This document shows, piece after piece, positions 7,782 through 15,958 of a stretch of 20,531 nt of DNA (position 1 is the stretch's first letter; each line of letters begins with the position of its first letter). The position numbers and the translations under genes were made by a program. The notes below the pieces were generated by a model. That model was given only the letters and a program-made list of their open reading frames with translations. It did no database searches and was not told the DNA's origin. The DNA is from JAYRWN01 sp041917975 (GTDB lineage Bacteria > Bacteroidota > Bacteroidia > Chitinophagales > Saprospiraceae), in contig JAYRWN010000275.1 of assembly GCA_041917975.1 (NCBI GenBank), forward strand, positions 1 to 20,531. The letters run 5' to 3'.

Positions 7782-9107
7782 ATGTGGATAGAAGAGCTTC
7801 ATCTTGAAAATATTAAGGGCTTTGAAAAGATAAATCTTCGATTTTCCGATCAGAAAGGACCTGTAAAATGGATAACCTTGCTCGGTGAAAATGGAGGAGG
7901 AAAAAGCACGGTTCTTCAGTCTTTAGGTTTGCTTTTAGCGGGACCAGAAAATGTAAACAAGCTATTACCTGTGCCATATGGCTGGGTAAGGAATGAAGGT
8001 TCCGCCGGCAAATTGACAATAAGAATTCATCAAGGCAATAATGACCCTGGTACATATGGCGAAAGAAAGGAATCCAAGTCATTTAGCTATACTTATTTTA
8101 TGACAGGGTCAACACACACCAGCATCAGGAATAAAATTTATACCGAGCCAACAATTTTGGAAAACCCGGAAAGGCGTCTCACTTGGTTAAAACATAATGC
8201 ACTAACCTCGAAAGGGAAAGGTTGGTTTGCTGCTGGTTATGGTGCATTTCGTAGGCTAACACGAGAAAGTAGAGTCATTATACCTACCATCACTTCTCAA
8301 GAGCGACATAATAATTTCACAACGCAGTTTAAGGAAGATGAAGCATTATCATCCTTTGAGCAATGGATGGTATATTTGGATTATCGGCTTGCTAAAGGAG
8401 AAAACGGTATTAAAAAATCAGCACAAAGACAGTTAGATATTGCTGTGAGGTCAATAAATCAAATACTGCCTGAAGGAGTAATGTTTGATTCCGTATCAGC
8501 CGACGGAAAGGTTATATTTAATGTGAAGGGCATTAAAGTTTCAACAACAGGTCTAAGTGATGGTTATCGCAGTGTACTTGCATTGATGGGGGATTTAATT
8601 TGGAGATTACTCGATCACTTCCCAGACAGCACAGATCCATTAAAAGAAGAAGGTGTAGTACTCATTGATGAATTGGACATTCATCTTCATCCTGTTTGGC
8701 AACGCAACATACCTATGCTTTTAAGGGAACAATTCCCAAACATTCAATTTATAGTGGCCACACACAGTCCAATGATTACAGCAGGCGCTGGAAATGATGC
8801 ATTAACTTATAGGTTTGTATTCGATATCGATAAAATAGAGGTAACGGAAATTAAGGGATTGGCATTCATGAGTGTTGATAAAATTCTGGCAAGCGAGGCT
8901 TTTAGTTTAGTTTCTCCCTTTTCACCTCAAACCGAAATGCAAATAAACAAATATCTAAAATTAAAAAAGAAAATTAAACTTACGCCACAAGAACAAGATG
9001 AGTTACAAGGCACTCTATCTTTTGTGGAAAAAGCTTATGCCGCATCACCTGAGCAAGAGCCACTCCAAAGTAAAATCGAAGAATATTTAAAAAAAGTGTT
9101 GAAATGA
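7782..9107 (+). CDS. ptuA: Septu anti-phage system ATPase PtuA
   Basis: A 441-residue ABC/SMC-like ATPase beginning MWIEELHLENIKGFEKINLR, the standard opening of RecF-type AAA proteins. Motifs in order: Walker A GENGGGKST (35-43), the ABC signature region LSDGYRS (258-264), Walker B VVLIDELD (292-299) with the following HLHP (301-304), and the switch histidine in ATHSP (His328). The catalytic glutamate is present. In known Septu systems PtuA assembles with the HNH nuclease PtuB and controls DNA or RNA cleavage during phage infection. The adjacent gene encodes exactly such a nuclease and overlaps by ATGA. A TTG start at 7758 would add eight residues, but it lies inside a -7 promoter element, so ATG 7782 is preferred. 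G+C is clearly lower than in the flanking glycosidase genes. Lone ATPases of this type also occur in other defence systems, but the partner decides the call. Confidence 0.88.
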   Translation: MWIEELHLENIKGFEKINLRFSDQKGPVKWITLLGENGGGKSTVLQSLGLLLAGPENVNKLLPVPYGWVRNEGSAGKLTIRIHQGNNDPGTYGERKESKSFSYTYFMTGSTHTSIRNKIYTEPTILENPERRLTWLKHNALTSKGKGWFAAGYGAFRRLTRESRVIIPTITSQERHNNFTTQFKEDEALSSFEQWMVYLDYRLAKGENGIKKSAQRQLDIAVRSINQILPEGVMFDSVSADGKVIFNVKGIKVSTTGLSDGYRSVLALMGDLIWRLLDHFPDSTDPLKEEGVVLIDELDIHLHPVWQRNIPMLLREQFPNIQFIVATHSPMITAGAGNDALTYRFVFDIDKIEVTEIKGLAFMSVDKILASEAFSLVSPFSPQTEMQINKYLKLKKKIKLTPQEQDELQGTLSFVEKAYAASPEQEPLQSKIEEYLKKVLK

Positions 9108-9778
9108 TTTTCGTTGAAAGAATTCGAATACCTCGTGTATTAATTCGGAATGGATCAAAATGGAAAGAAGAAATTTTATCAGCAAAATCGAAATTTAATT
9201 CAAGCAACAATAAAACGGATAGAGCAATATTGGATAAGGCTTTAAGTAAATATCACCATGATGAAATTAAAAAATCATTGGAGTTAATGTTTTACGGTAA
9301 ATGTGCTTTCTGTGAATCTTATATTCAGAATGTCGATTTTGGAGATATTGAACATTTTAAACCAAAATCCAAATTTCCTGAGTTAGCTGTTGAATGGAAC
9401 AACTTGTTACTGGCATGTAAAAAATGTAATGGAGCCGATCAAAAAGGGGATAAATGGCCAACAGTGGAAGAGGGAGGACCTTTGATTAATCCATGCGATG
9501 AAAATCCAGAAGATTTTTTTGAGTTTGAATTTGATGAAGAAACACTAATTACTATTGTTAAACCTAAAAACACACGCGCCAAAACCTCAGAATCTATTTA
9601 TGGACTAAATAAGCACTCCTTACTCGGGGATAGGAATAAATATATTCGAAAACTAGTTTTTATTGCAAAACGGTATCATGTAGACAATGAGGCAAAAGAA
9701 ATTATCGATGAAGCCTTACAAAATAAAGGAGAATATCTAGCTTTTACCAGAATGATATTATCAAAATATGTCGAATGA
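9104..9778 (+). CDS. ptuB: Septu anti-phage system HNH nuclease PtuB
   Basis: A 224-residue HNH endonuclease of the kind also found as the effector of retron Ec78 (TIGR02646-like). The zinc and active-site pattern is complete: CAFC (Cys67, Cys70), GDIEHFKPK (Asp81, His84), then WNNLLLACKKCNGADQKGDKWP with Asn99/Asn100 and Cys105, Cys108. The family is thought to cut nucleic acid when released or licensed by the PtuA ATPase. The start ATG overlaps the ptuA stop in an ATGA, so translation is coupled. No reverse transcriptase lies nearby, which argues for a stand-alone Septu rather than a retron-linked one. One sampled 60-base line (9181-9240) is about 32% G+C, against about 57% for a line of the GH127 gene (12301-12360). 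The gene converges on the GH110 gene, with 104 bases between their stops. Confidence 0.9.
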   Translation: MIFVERIRIPRVLIRNGSKWKEEILSAKSKFNSSNNKTDRAILDKALSKYHHDEIKKSLELMFYGKCAFCESYIQNVDFGDIEHFKPKSKFPELAVEWNNLLLACKKCNGADQKGDKWPTVEEGGPLINPCDENPEDFFEFEFDEETLITIVKPKNTRAKTSESIYGLNKHSLLGDRNKYIRKLVFIAKRYHVDNEAKEIIDEALQNKGEYLAFTRMILSKYVE

Positions 9779-9882
9779 CGAATTACTGGTGATACTTTAA
9801 TAGGATTAATTGTATGTAAAAATACCGAACAAACTCTGCATTTCAAAATCCCTAGGTATGGTTATTGCATTGATATTACGCA

Positions 9883-11718
9883 TTAGTCCAACCGAATGTT
9901 TTGATGAGGCGCTAAAGTCACTTCTTTTAGCTGTGTCTGCACCAGGCTAATATTCTTCCCCAATACGTCCCCCTGTAGCTTATTTCCCCTAATGTCAATT
10001 TGCCGGCAGGCTTCCAGCGTTATCATGTGTTTACGCCGGTGAAACGGGGTAAACCGGTGTGAGCGAATGATGGTGTTGTGGTTAAAGGTTAAGTCCTGCA
10101 CGGACTTGGCATACAATACCGGGTAATCGAAAGGATAAAATGTATTGTTCTCGATACGAATATTGCGGTGAAACGGTTTGGTGTTGTCCAGTTTCGGAAT
10201 TTCCGGATAAATACTGATGATACCTTCACAAAATTGATACATGGAGGTCAGGCACGGATCGCGAAAGATATTGTTTCTGATCAGGACATCCTGAACTCCA
10301 CCGGATTCGTACCAGCCATTGGCATCTCCGGCTATCAATATGGCCGACCCGCTGGATTCAAAGATATTGTTTTCGATGAGGACTTTACCCGGCGTGGTAA
10401 CCAACAACCCACGGGCCCGATTGCTGCCAAAAAAACTCTGTTTTATCCATACGTCCGGAACCCAGGTCAGGTTTTCCAGCGCATCCACCACCTCGGTGGC
10501 TTCCGGGATGGGTTCGGTAAAAGTAATTTCAAATTGCTCGGGATTTATACTCCAGAAAGAATGTACGGTCCGGAACCCAAAGGTGTGCTGGGTTTCATTT
10601 TCGATAAAACCCACTTTTTCCCCAGGTCGGGCCCACACAAAACCTACACTCTGGTGGTGCATAAATTGGCATAACAACTGGTAGTCATTTATTTTTTTTA
10701 TGATCCGTACACTGGTACCATGTACATTGATCGGGTCATCCATTAAGGCTAAAAAGCGACAACTGTCCACCACGATCTGGCCCCGGCAATTGGAAAATTG
10801 AAAGCCATCATCGTGTCCGCTTAATATGCGCTGTTTAGCCGGATTAGGCACAAAGTGCACCGCTTTAAAAAATAAATTTTCAGCATATTGACTCAAAATG
10901 CCCAGTCCGGCATTGTGGTACATATTCAGATGTGCGATGGTTATTGATTTACTGTTGGTGATAAACACCCCGGAATGGTCCCGGACACTGTGCCTAAGCA
11001 CCAAATAATTACCAATAGCCGGCTTACGGGTAAAAGCATGTTGCATGCGAATTAATCCCGGCCTAATTTCTTTTGCCTGATACAAACGGTAATTTTTTCC
11101 CAGGCAGGATTCATCTCCAGTTCCGGGAACAATTAATTTAGTGTGTTGATCAAATTCCATCACTCCCCACAATTCACTGCTCCACCCTTCTCCGACAAAA
11201 ATTATTTTTCCCTTTTCAATGATGTATGGCGACTCCAGAATATTTATCGCCAGATCCAGGTAATCCGCCCCAGTATCGATCACCTGTCCCTGCGCCGTCA
11301 AAGGGATGTCCCAGTCGATATTTAGATTGGTCACGGTAATGTTTTCACAATGATCAATGGTTATTGGTTGCATCCGATCGTGAAAAATAAAATCCGCACC
11401 CTGTCCATCGATGGTCAGGCCATTAAAATGTTCTAATAAAATAGGGCAACGCCGTAACGGGATAACATCCGTATTGGATTCATAATATAATCTTTCGGCG
11501 CTATGTTGGGGCCAGAAATCATAACGTCCGGGAGGAAAAATCAAGATGGGATTATTTTTAGCACGGCAAGCTTCCAGGGCCTTTTTTACAGCCGGTACGG
11601 CATTTTGACGGGAATTAACCTGATATCCATAATCGGTAACTATTACAGAGTCTCTGGCCGAACTATCTGTGCTAAATAGACCTATTCCTAATAACCAATA
11701 CAACAAGACCTTGCACAT
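9883..11718 (-). CDS. Secreted GH110 alpha-1,3-galactosidase
   Basis: A 611-residue right-handed beta-helix enzyme, close to the usual GH110 length of about 600. Family members remove terminal alpha-1,3-linked galactose, for example from blood-group-B-type or algal glycans. A short signal peptide occupies about residues 1-21. Recognisable family segments are VTDYGYQVNSRQNAVPAVKK (28-47), FPPGRYDFWP (61-70), IDWDIPLTAQGQV (134-146), SGHDDGFQFSNCRGQ (300-314) and LMDDPINVHGT (325-335). Asp304, Asp327 and Asp328 have the same 23/24 spacing as the catalytic acid and base pair I recall for the characterised PdGH110B enzyme. The gene is divergent from the GH127/146 gene across 154 bases with a palindrome, which suggests joint control. 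The substrate could be a plant, algal or animal glycan; sequence alone does not decide. Confidence 0.85.
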   Translation of the reverse strand: MCKVLLYWLLGIGLFSTDSSARDSVIVTDYGYQVNSRQNAVPAVKKALEACRAKNNPILIFPPGRYDFWPQHSAERLYYESNTDVIPLRRCPILLEHFNGLTIDGQGADFIFHDRMQPITIDHCENITVTNLNIDWDIPLTAQGQVIDTGADYLDLAINILESPYIIEKGKIIFVGEGWSSELWGVMEFDQHTKLIVPGTGDESCLGKNYRLYQAKEIRPGLIRMQHAFTRKPAIGNYLVLRHSVRDHSGVFITNSKSITIAHLNMYHNAGLGILSQYAENLFFKAVHFVPNPAKQRILSGHDDGFQFSNCRGQIVVDSCRFLALMDDPINVHGTSVRIIKKINDYQLLCQFMHHQSVGFVWARPGEKVGFIENETQHTFGFRTVHSFWSINPEQFEITFTEPIPEATEVVDALENLTWVPDVWIKQSFFGSNRARGLLVTTPGKVLIENNIFESSGSAILIAGDANGWYESGGVQDVLIRNNIFRDPCLTSMYQFCEGIISIYPEIPKLDNTKPFHRNIRIENNTFYPFDYPVLYAKSVQDLTFNHNTIIRSHRFTPFHRRKHMITLEACRQIDIRGNKLQGDVLGKNISLVQTQLKEVTLAPHQNIRLD

Positions 11719-11811
11719 ACCGAAAATAAGTTAAATGTTATTTTAATTAACGCTAAAAATGCGAGTTTCCTGGAACTTACCCTGGTAAAATTATTTAGCA
11801 ACAGTCTTTCG

Positions 11812-11825
11812 GCTGAGTACTCAGC
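11812..11825. promoter_or_regulatory. 14-bp palindrome, candidate shared operator
   Basis: GCTGAGTACTCAGC is a perfect 14-base palindrome in the 154-base spacer between the divergent GH110 and GH127/146 genes. It lies where the -33 region of the GH127/146 promoter would be, about 24 bases before TATCTTTA. A dimeric repressor or activator bound here could control both genes. The regulator is not identified. Confidence 0.55.
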
Positions 11826-11848
11826 ATAAATATTATACAAATTGCCTT

Positions 11849-11856
11849 TATCTTTA
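11849..11856 (+). promoter_or_regulatory. Candidate -7 element of the GH127/146 gene
   Basis: TATCTTTA matches seven of the eight positions of the Bacteroidota -7 consensus TAnnTTTG. It lies 16 bases before the ATG at 11873, which would give a very short leader. No TTTG stands at the expected -33 position, where the palindrome at 11812-11825 sits instead. A promoter depending on an activator would fit that. Confidence 0.35.
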
Positions 11857-11872
11857 TATTAAATAATTTCTG

Positions 11873-14212
11873 ATGGTTCGATCACTATTCATCTGCTTAA
11901 TGATTTTATACCTTTCGTGTAAACCTGCCGAGATCCCGGTCATTCATACCGGAGGCCGGGAAGCCCTGGCTTTCCGGGCCTTGCCTTTTACTTTGGACCA
12001 GGTGAAACTGTTGAACGGACCTTTCAAACATGCCACTGAACTCAATAAAATTTCTTTGCTCGCCTACGATATGGACCGTCTGCTGGCAAAATTCCGCAGC
12101 GAAGCGGGTCTTGTCCCAAAAGCCGAGCATTATCAGGGCTGGGAAGAGCAATCGTTAGCCGGACATAGCCTGGGACATCATCTCAGCGCCTGTGCTTTGA
12201 TGTATCAGACCAGTGATGATACCATTTTTTTAAACCGGGTGAAATACATGGTGGATGAATTGGCTTTGTGCCAGGCGCAAGATGCCGACGGTTACATCGG
12301 AGCCTTTACCGGGGGCAAAGGGGTTTTTGTACGTGAGGTGGCTAAGGGCCAAATCACCGCCAAACCCTTTAATCTGAACGGCATCTGGTCCCCCTTTTAC
12401 ACCATGCACAAAGTCATGGCCGGACTGCAGGACGCATACCGGCTGACCGACAATGCACTCGCCCTGCAAGTAAATACAAAATTCGCCGATTGGATTGGGC
12501 AGATCATGAGCGGCTTGACAGCTGAGCAGGTGCAGGACGTGCTTGCAACTGAACATGGTGGCATCAACGAAACATTGGTGGACCTTTATGCGGCGACCGG
12601 CGAAGATAAATACCTGCAATTAAGTAAAACCTTTCATCACCGGGCGGTTTTGGATTCTATGGCCCTGGGCTTTGATATTTTGCCCGGCAAACATGCCAAT
12701 ACACAAATCCCAAAATTTACCGGCATAGCCAGGCGTTTTGAGCTGACTCAGGACAGCCTGGATTACTGGGGGGCAGCTCATTTTTGGGATCGGGTCGTCC
12801 ATCATCACAGTTATGTGACAGGTGGTAATTGTAATCATGAATATTTCGGTCCACCGGACCAATTACGCAACCGACTGAGCAGCGGAACTACGGAGTCCTG
12901 CAATGTCTACAACATGCTTAAGCTCACCGAACATTTGTTCGCCTGGGAAGCATCAGCTGAAAAAGCCGATTTCTATGAGCGCGCCTTATTTAATCATATT
13001 CTGGCTACCCAACATCCGAAAACAGGGCGGGTCATTTATAACTTATCGTTAGAAATGGGTGGAACCAAAGTATATCAAGACCCCTTATGGTTCACCTGTT
13101 GTGTCGGCTCCGGCATGGAAAACCATAGCAAATATGGTGGCTCCATATATTATCACAACAACTCAGAGCTATTTGTCAATCAGTTCATTGCTTCAGAATT
13201 GAACTGGAAAGAAAAAAATCTATTTGTACGACTGGAGACGAATTACCCCGAGCAACAAGGCTATACCCTAATTATGACCCCGGCCACAGCCACTGAACTC
13301 ACCTTGCAGCTGCGCCACCCCTATTGGTGCAGATCTGACCTGAAAATCAGCGTCAATGGTCAAAACATAAAACATCAGGGCACCCCAGGGTCATACATTG
13401 CCCTAAAAAGGACCTGGAAACCGGGCGACCGCGTGGAGGTAAATATGCCTTTCTCTTTGCGCCTGGAAACCATGCCTGATGATGCACAGCGTACGGCCAT
13501 ACTGTATGGTCCTCTGGTCCTGGCCGGTGATCTTGGTCCGGAAGATGATAGTTTAGCCGGGCAACCCGATTATGTTCCCGGGCTGTTGAGCATCGAGCGC
13601 GATCCTGCCTTCTGGTTGGAAGCCGTGCCCGAATCGCCCAACACTTTTACCACCACCATAGGTCGCCCACGCCAGGTGACCTTGCGACCTTTTTACCAGT
13701 TACATGACCGGCGATACACGATTTACTGGGACCTTTTTTCGGAGGAAACCTGGGCAGCCAAAGCGCAGTCTGCTGAAATCGAGAAAGAGGAAAATGCGCG
13801 CATTCTTGAAGCCACCTTTGACTTTGTTCAGCCGGGTGATCTTAGTTCTGAAAAAGATCATTCCCAAAAAGGAGATAAAACTACCCACGGAGAATTTGAA
13901 GGGCGGAAGAATCGCGAAGCGCGTGAAGGATGGTTCAGTTACAACCTAAAAATCATGATGGGCCAACCGATGGCGTTGGTGGTGGACTATTTTGGCGGAT
14001 TTCCAGGGAATAAAACCTTTGATATCCTGATCAATGATCAGGTCATTGCAACCGAAAATATTTCCAATAAAAAAGACGGCGCCTTCATTCGTGAAACGTA
14101 TGCCATACCGGATGATTTGACGATAAACAAACCTGTTATCACGGTCAAGTTTCAGGCGCAGCCTGCCCACATGGCCGGCCCGGTGTTCGGGGTGAGAACC
14201 ATAAAACGGTGA
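11873..14212 (+). CDS. GH127/GH146 family beta-L-arabinofuranosidase
   Basis: A 779-residue glycosidase of the former DUF1680 group, which hydrolyses terminal beta-L-arabinofuranose of plant glycans. The N-terminus MVRSLFICLMILYLSCKP looks like a lipoprotein signal with Cys16, so surface or periplasmic anchoring is likely. The (alpha/alpha)6 barrel spans about residues 35-530. Zinc-site residues are all present: Glu341 and Cys343 (TTESCNVYNMLKL) and Cys409-Cys410 (WFTCCVGSGMENHSKYG). These correspond to the Glu-Cys-Cys-Cys site of the characterised enzyme, where one Cys is the nucleophile. Glu323 in GGNCNHEYF is the probable acid/base. The CCVGSGMEN and SCNVYNM forms resemble Bacteroidota members. 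A DUF4986-like segment (about 540-565) and a C-terminal beta domain with the EKDHSQKGD...EGWFSYNL pattern (about 640-779, DUF6805-like) follow. Divergent from GH110, it probably shares regulation with it. Confidence 0.88.
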   Translation: MVRSLFICLMILYLSCKPAEIPVIHTGGREALAFRALPFTLDQVKLLNGPFKHATELNKISLLAYDMDRLLAKFRSEAGLVPKAEHYQGWEEQSLAGHSLGHHLSACALMYQTSDDTIFLNRVKYMVDELALCQAQDADGYIGAFTGGKGVFVREVAKGQITAKPFNLNGIWSPFYTMHKVMAGLQDAYRLTDNALALQVNTKFADWIGQIMSGLTAEQVQDVLATEHGGINETLVDLYAATGEDKYLQLSKTFHHRAVLDSMALGFDILPGKHANTQIPKFTGIARRFELTQDSLDYWGAAHFWDRVVHHHSYVTGGNCNHEYFGPPDQLRNRLSSGTTESCNVYNMLKLTEHLFAWEASAEKADFYERALFNHILATQHPKTGRVIYNLSLEMGGTKVYQDPLWFTCCVGSGMENHSKYGGSIYYHNNSELFVNQFIASELNWKEKNLFVRLETNYPEQQGYTLIMTPATATELTLQLRHPYWCRSDLKISVNGQNIKHQGTPGSYIALKRTWKPGDRVEVNMPFSLRLETMPDDAQRTAILYGPLVLAGDLGPEDDSLAGQPDYVPGLLSIERDPAFWLEAVPESPNTFTTTIGRPRQVTLRPFYQLHDRRYTIYWDLFSEETWAAKAQSAEIEKEENARILEATFDFVQPGDLSSEKDHSQKGDKTTHGEFEGRKNREAREGWFSYNLKIMMGQPMALVVDYFGGFPGNKTFDILINDQVIATENISNKKDGAFIRETYAIPDDLTINKPVITVKFQAQPAHMAGPVFGVRTIKR

Positions 14213-14230
14213 AAATCTATAGAACATCTT

Positions 14231-14250
14231 GCCAAAAAACACCCTTTGGC
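14231..14250. terminator. Weak hairpin after the GH127/146 gene
   Basis: GCCAAA (14231-14236) pairs with TTTGGC (14245-14250) across an 8-base loop, 18 bases after the GH127/146 stop. The tail is CTATTTATAA, only moderately T-rich. The stem is short, so this is a tentative terminator. Confidence 0.4.
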
Positions 14251-14290
14251 CTATTTATAAAGACGAAAAAGATTATTATCCTGTTGTATC

Positions 14291-14315
14291 AGTCCAGTTG
14301 ACTAAGCGGTGGACT
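14291..14315. terminator. Second weak hairpin between the convergent genes
   Basis: AGTCCA (14291-14296) pairs with TGGACT (14310-14315) over a 13-base loop and is followed by ATCTTTTATTC. It lies between the GH127/146 gene and the convergent S41-type gene. It may end the plus-strand transcript. Weak because of the large loop. Confidence 0.3.
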
Positions 14316-14391
14316 ATCTTTTATTCATTAGTTTGCAAGCTCGGCTCATCAGCTTTACCAAGTCAAATCAGCAAGTAGTGCAATCGCTTTG

Positions 14392-15804
14392 CTAAATTTT
14401 AAATTGGAGTAAAGCCGCCTGAATCCAGTCTGAATTTTGGTCCAAAAAAACTTGGGGGGGAATACCGAGATATTCATACCTGGAAGAATTTTTATAACGG
14501 GTGGTGGTGCAGGATAAACGATATTTACCGCACGGCGTAGAGGTACTCATAACGTCGCCATAGGCCAAATACCCTCCGGAATTCTGACCCATGGTGACCA
14601 CTTTTTTACTTTGTCGTGCATATAAAATTAAACCTTCTGCTGAACTCGCCGTGCCGCGGTTAAATAAAAGGACGACCCGCTGAGGACTGCGTTTGGCGGG
14701 TTTTAATTTCCAATATTTTAATAATCTTTTTTGTTGAGAAATAAAAGAAAATGGTTTGGCCTGTTCCATTCTCTGAATAAGGGTAGGATTATAGCCCACT
14801 TCTTTATAGCGGGTGATATTGTCTGGCGTTACCCACACTTGAGCTTGATCTACGGCCAGAGGGCTGGTGTATAAATAAGGCAGTAATTCAAAAAAGCAGC
14901 GTTCATCCCCACCGCTATTGTTCCGGATATCAATGATGAGATTAGGATGGTTGCCCAAGACATGTGCCTGGGCGCGCAAAAAAGAATCCATGTCCGCACA
15001 ATAGACCCGATCAAATGAATTTAAACGGAGGTAAACGGTTTGTTTATTTAAGATGATGATGTCGAATGGTCGATTCACGGAGGATGATGGCTCAGATTTT
15101 AATTGTTTAGATAAATCAATTTCGTTTATTCCATTGGAGCGACTTATCACTGTTTTGAATAAACTTGTTGGTTGATACCCCATTAAACCCAGGTGATAGG
15201 TACAAAATAAGGTATCACCGGATATCTGTTGGAATTCCAATAAAATGTGACCTGGCTCCAAAAAACGCGTTGAATCAAGGACAACTCCAAGATAAAATCC
15301 ACTGGCCAAAGGATTTTCAGTAATAGCTATGCGGGGGCCTGAAGAGAGATAATAGATTCCTGAGAAATCATGTGCCGGACGGGATTTAAGTTTAGTGTCA
15401 AGAGCCGAAAGATCTCCATTATATTTCTTAAAATGGCGGTAATAAGGGGTTTGTTTAAAACTATCTACTTGAGCAGGCGTGTCTAATTTTTGACGTTCAA
15501 ATAAATAATCAATACTGCTGTGATGGTCTTTTAACAAGGTGACATAATGCTCTAATATTTGGTAACACTCTTTTTCATCGGTCTGATAATTAATGCCCTG
15601 AATTAAATTCTGCACTTGATGGTCATAGTTATGCTGCTCATTTTTGATATTCTGGAAAGCAGGACTATTTTGTTCAAAATAGTTTTTTATAAAAGAAAAC
15701 TGGGTCATGCAGTCACATGGTTGGGCCCAACTACAGTGAATGGTGGATAAACATAAAAGCGCAACGGATATCAGCTTAATTCTTAGATGTTGACCATTCA
15801 TCAT
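14392..15804 (-). CDS. Secreted S41-type (tail-specific protease-like) peptidase
   Basis: A 470-residue protein with a signal peptide (LISVALLCLSTIHCSWAQ). After an N-terminal region of unknown fold (about 30-280), the C-terminal part fits the S41 peptidase core: LIIDIRNNSGGDERCFFELL, then RVVLLFNRGTASSAEGLILYA with the putative nucleophile serine in TASSAE, then VVTMGQNSGGYLAYGDV. In CtpA-type proteases a catalytic lysine follows in a GxTFGK motif. Here the aligned segment is GQNSGGYLAYG, so that lysine is absent. This fits the tricorn-like or 'GenTaGy' subset seen in Bacteroidota rather than a classical Ser-Lys enzyme. No PDZ domain is clear. It acts outside the cytoplasm on an unknown substrate. 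It starts with two adjacent Met codons; the first (15804) was kept. It is convergent with the GH127/146 gene. Confidence 0.75.
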   Translation of the reverse strand: MMNGQHLRIKLISVALLCLSTIHCSWAQPCDCMTQFSFIKNYFEQNSPAFQNIKNEQHNYDHQVQNLIQGINYQTDEKECYQILEHYVTLLKDHHSSIDYLFERQKLDTPAQVDSFKQTPYYRHFKKYNGDLSALDTKLKSRPAHDFSGIYYLSSGPRIAITENPLASGFYLGVVLDSTRFLEPGHILLEFQQISGDTLFCTYHLGLMGYQPTSLFKTVISRSNGINEIDLSKQLKSEPSSSVNRPFDIIILNKQTVYLRLNSFDRVYCADMDSFLRAQAHVLGNHPNLIIDIRNNSGGDERCFFELLPYLYTSPLAVDQAQVWVTPDNITRYKEVGYNPTLIQRMEQAKPFSFISQQKRLLKYWKLKPAKRSPQRVVLLFNRGTASSAEGLILYARQSKKVVTMGQNSGGYLAYGDVMSTSTPCGKYRLSCTTTRYKNSSRYEYLGIPPQVFLDQNSDWIQAALLQFKI

Positions 15805-15865
15805 AATATATTATTAAAGAGGAAGTACGACGCAAAGGTCTTAAAAGTTACAGGTATGGGGTATA

Positions 15866-15958
15866 ATGAAAAAAATCTTTTTAAATTTTAGAAGACCTGA
15901 AATGATTAAGGATAAATGCAAAATAATTATCCTTTTGATCCTGCTATGTTCGGCTTAG
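15866..15958 (+). pseudogene. Possible truncated lipoprotein or secreted-protein remnant
   Basis: The frame reads MKKIFLNFRRPEMIKDKCKI followed by IILLILLCSA and a stop, 30 residues in all. From the internal Met (15902) it has the exact look of a signal peptide: charged start, hydrophobic run, CSA end. It then stops instead of continuing into a mature protein. Downstream, other frames to about 16125 contain protein-like stretches (for example FGYNHPTGFQKNSRW) broken by stops. A decayed secreted protein is the simplest reading. A real small membrane peptide, or chance, is possible. Confidence 0.3.
15908..15934. repeat. Perfect 8-bp inverted repeat
   Basis: AAGGATAA (15908-15915) and TTATCCTT (15927-15934) enclose an 11-base loop. 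The right arm is followed by TTGATCC, so there is little U-tract. It could be an operator or a hairpin in the spacer between the divergent S41-type and outer-membrane protein genes. Confidence 0.35.

Noticed and set aside
10168..10684. Two overlapping plus-strand frames of 168 and 121 codons
   Set aside because: Both are antisense to the GH110 gene, with no signal peptide or family motif; they are shadows.
12230..12619. 129-codon minus-strand frame
   Set aside because: Antisense to the GH127/146 barrel and without motifs.
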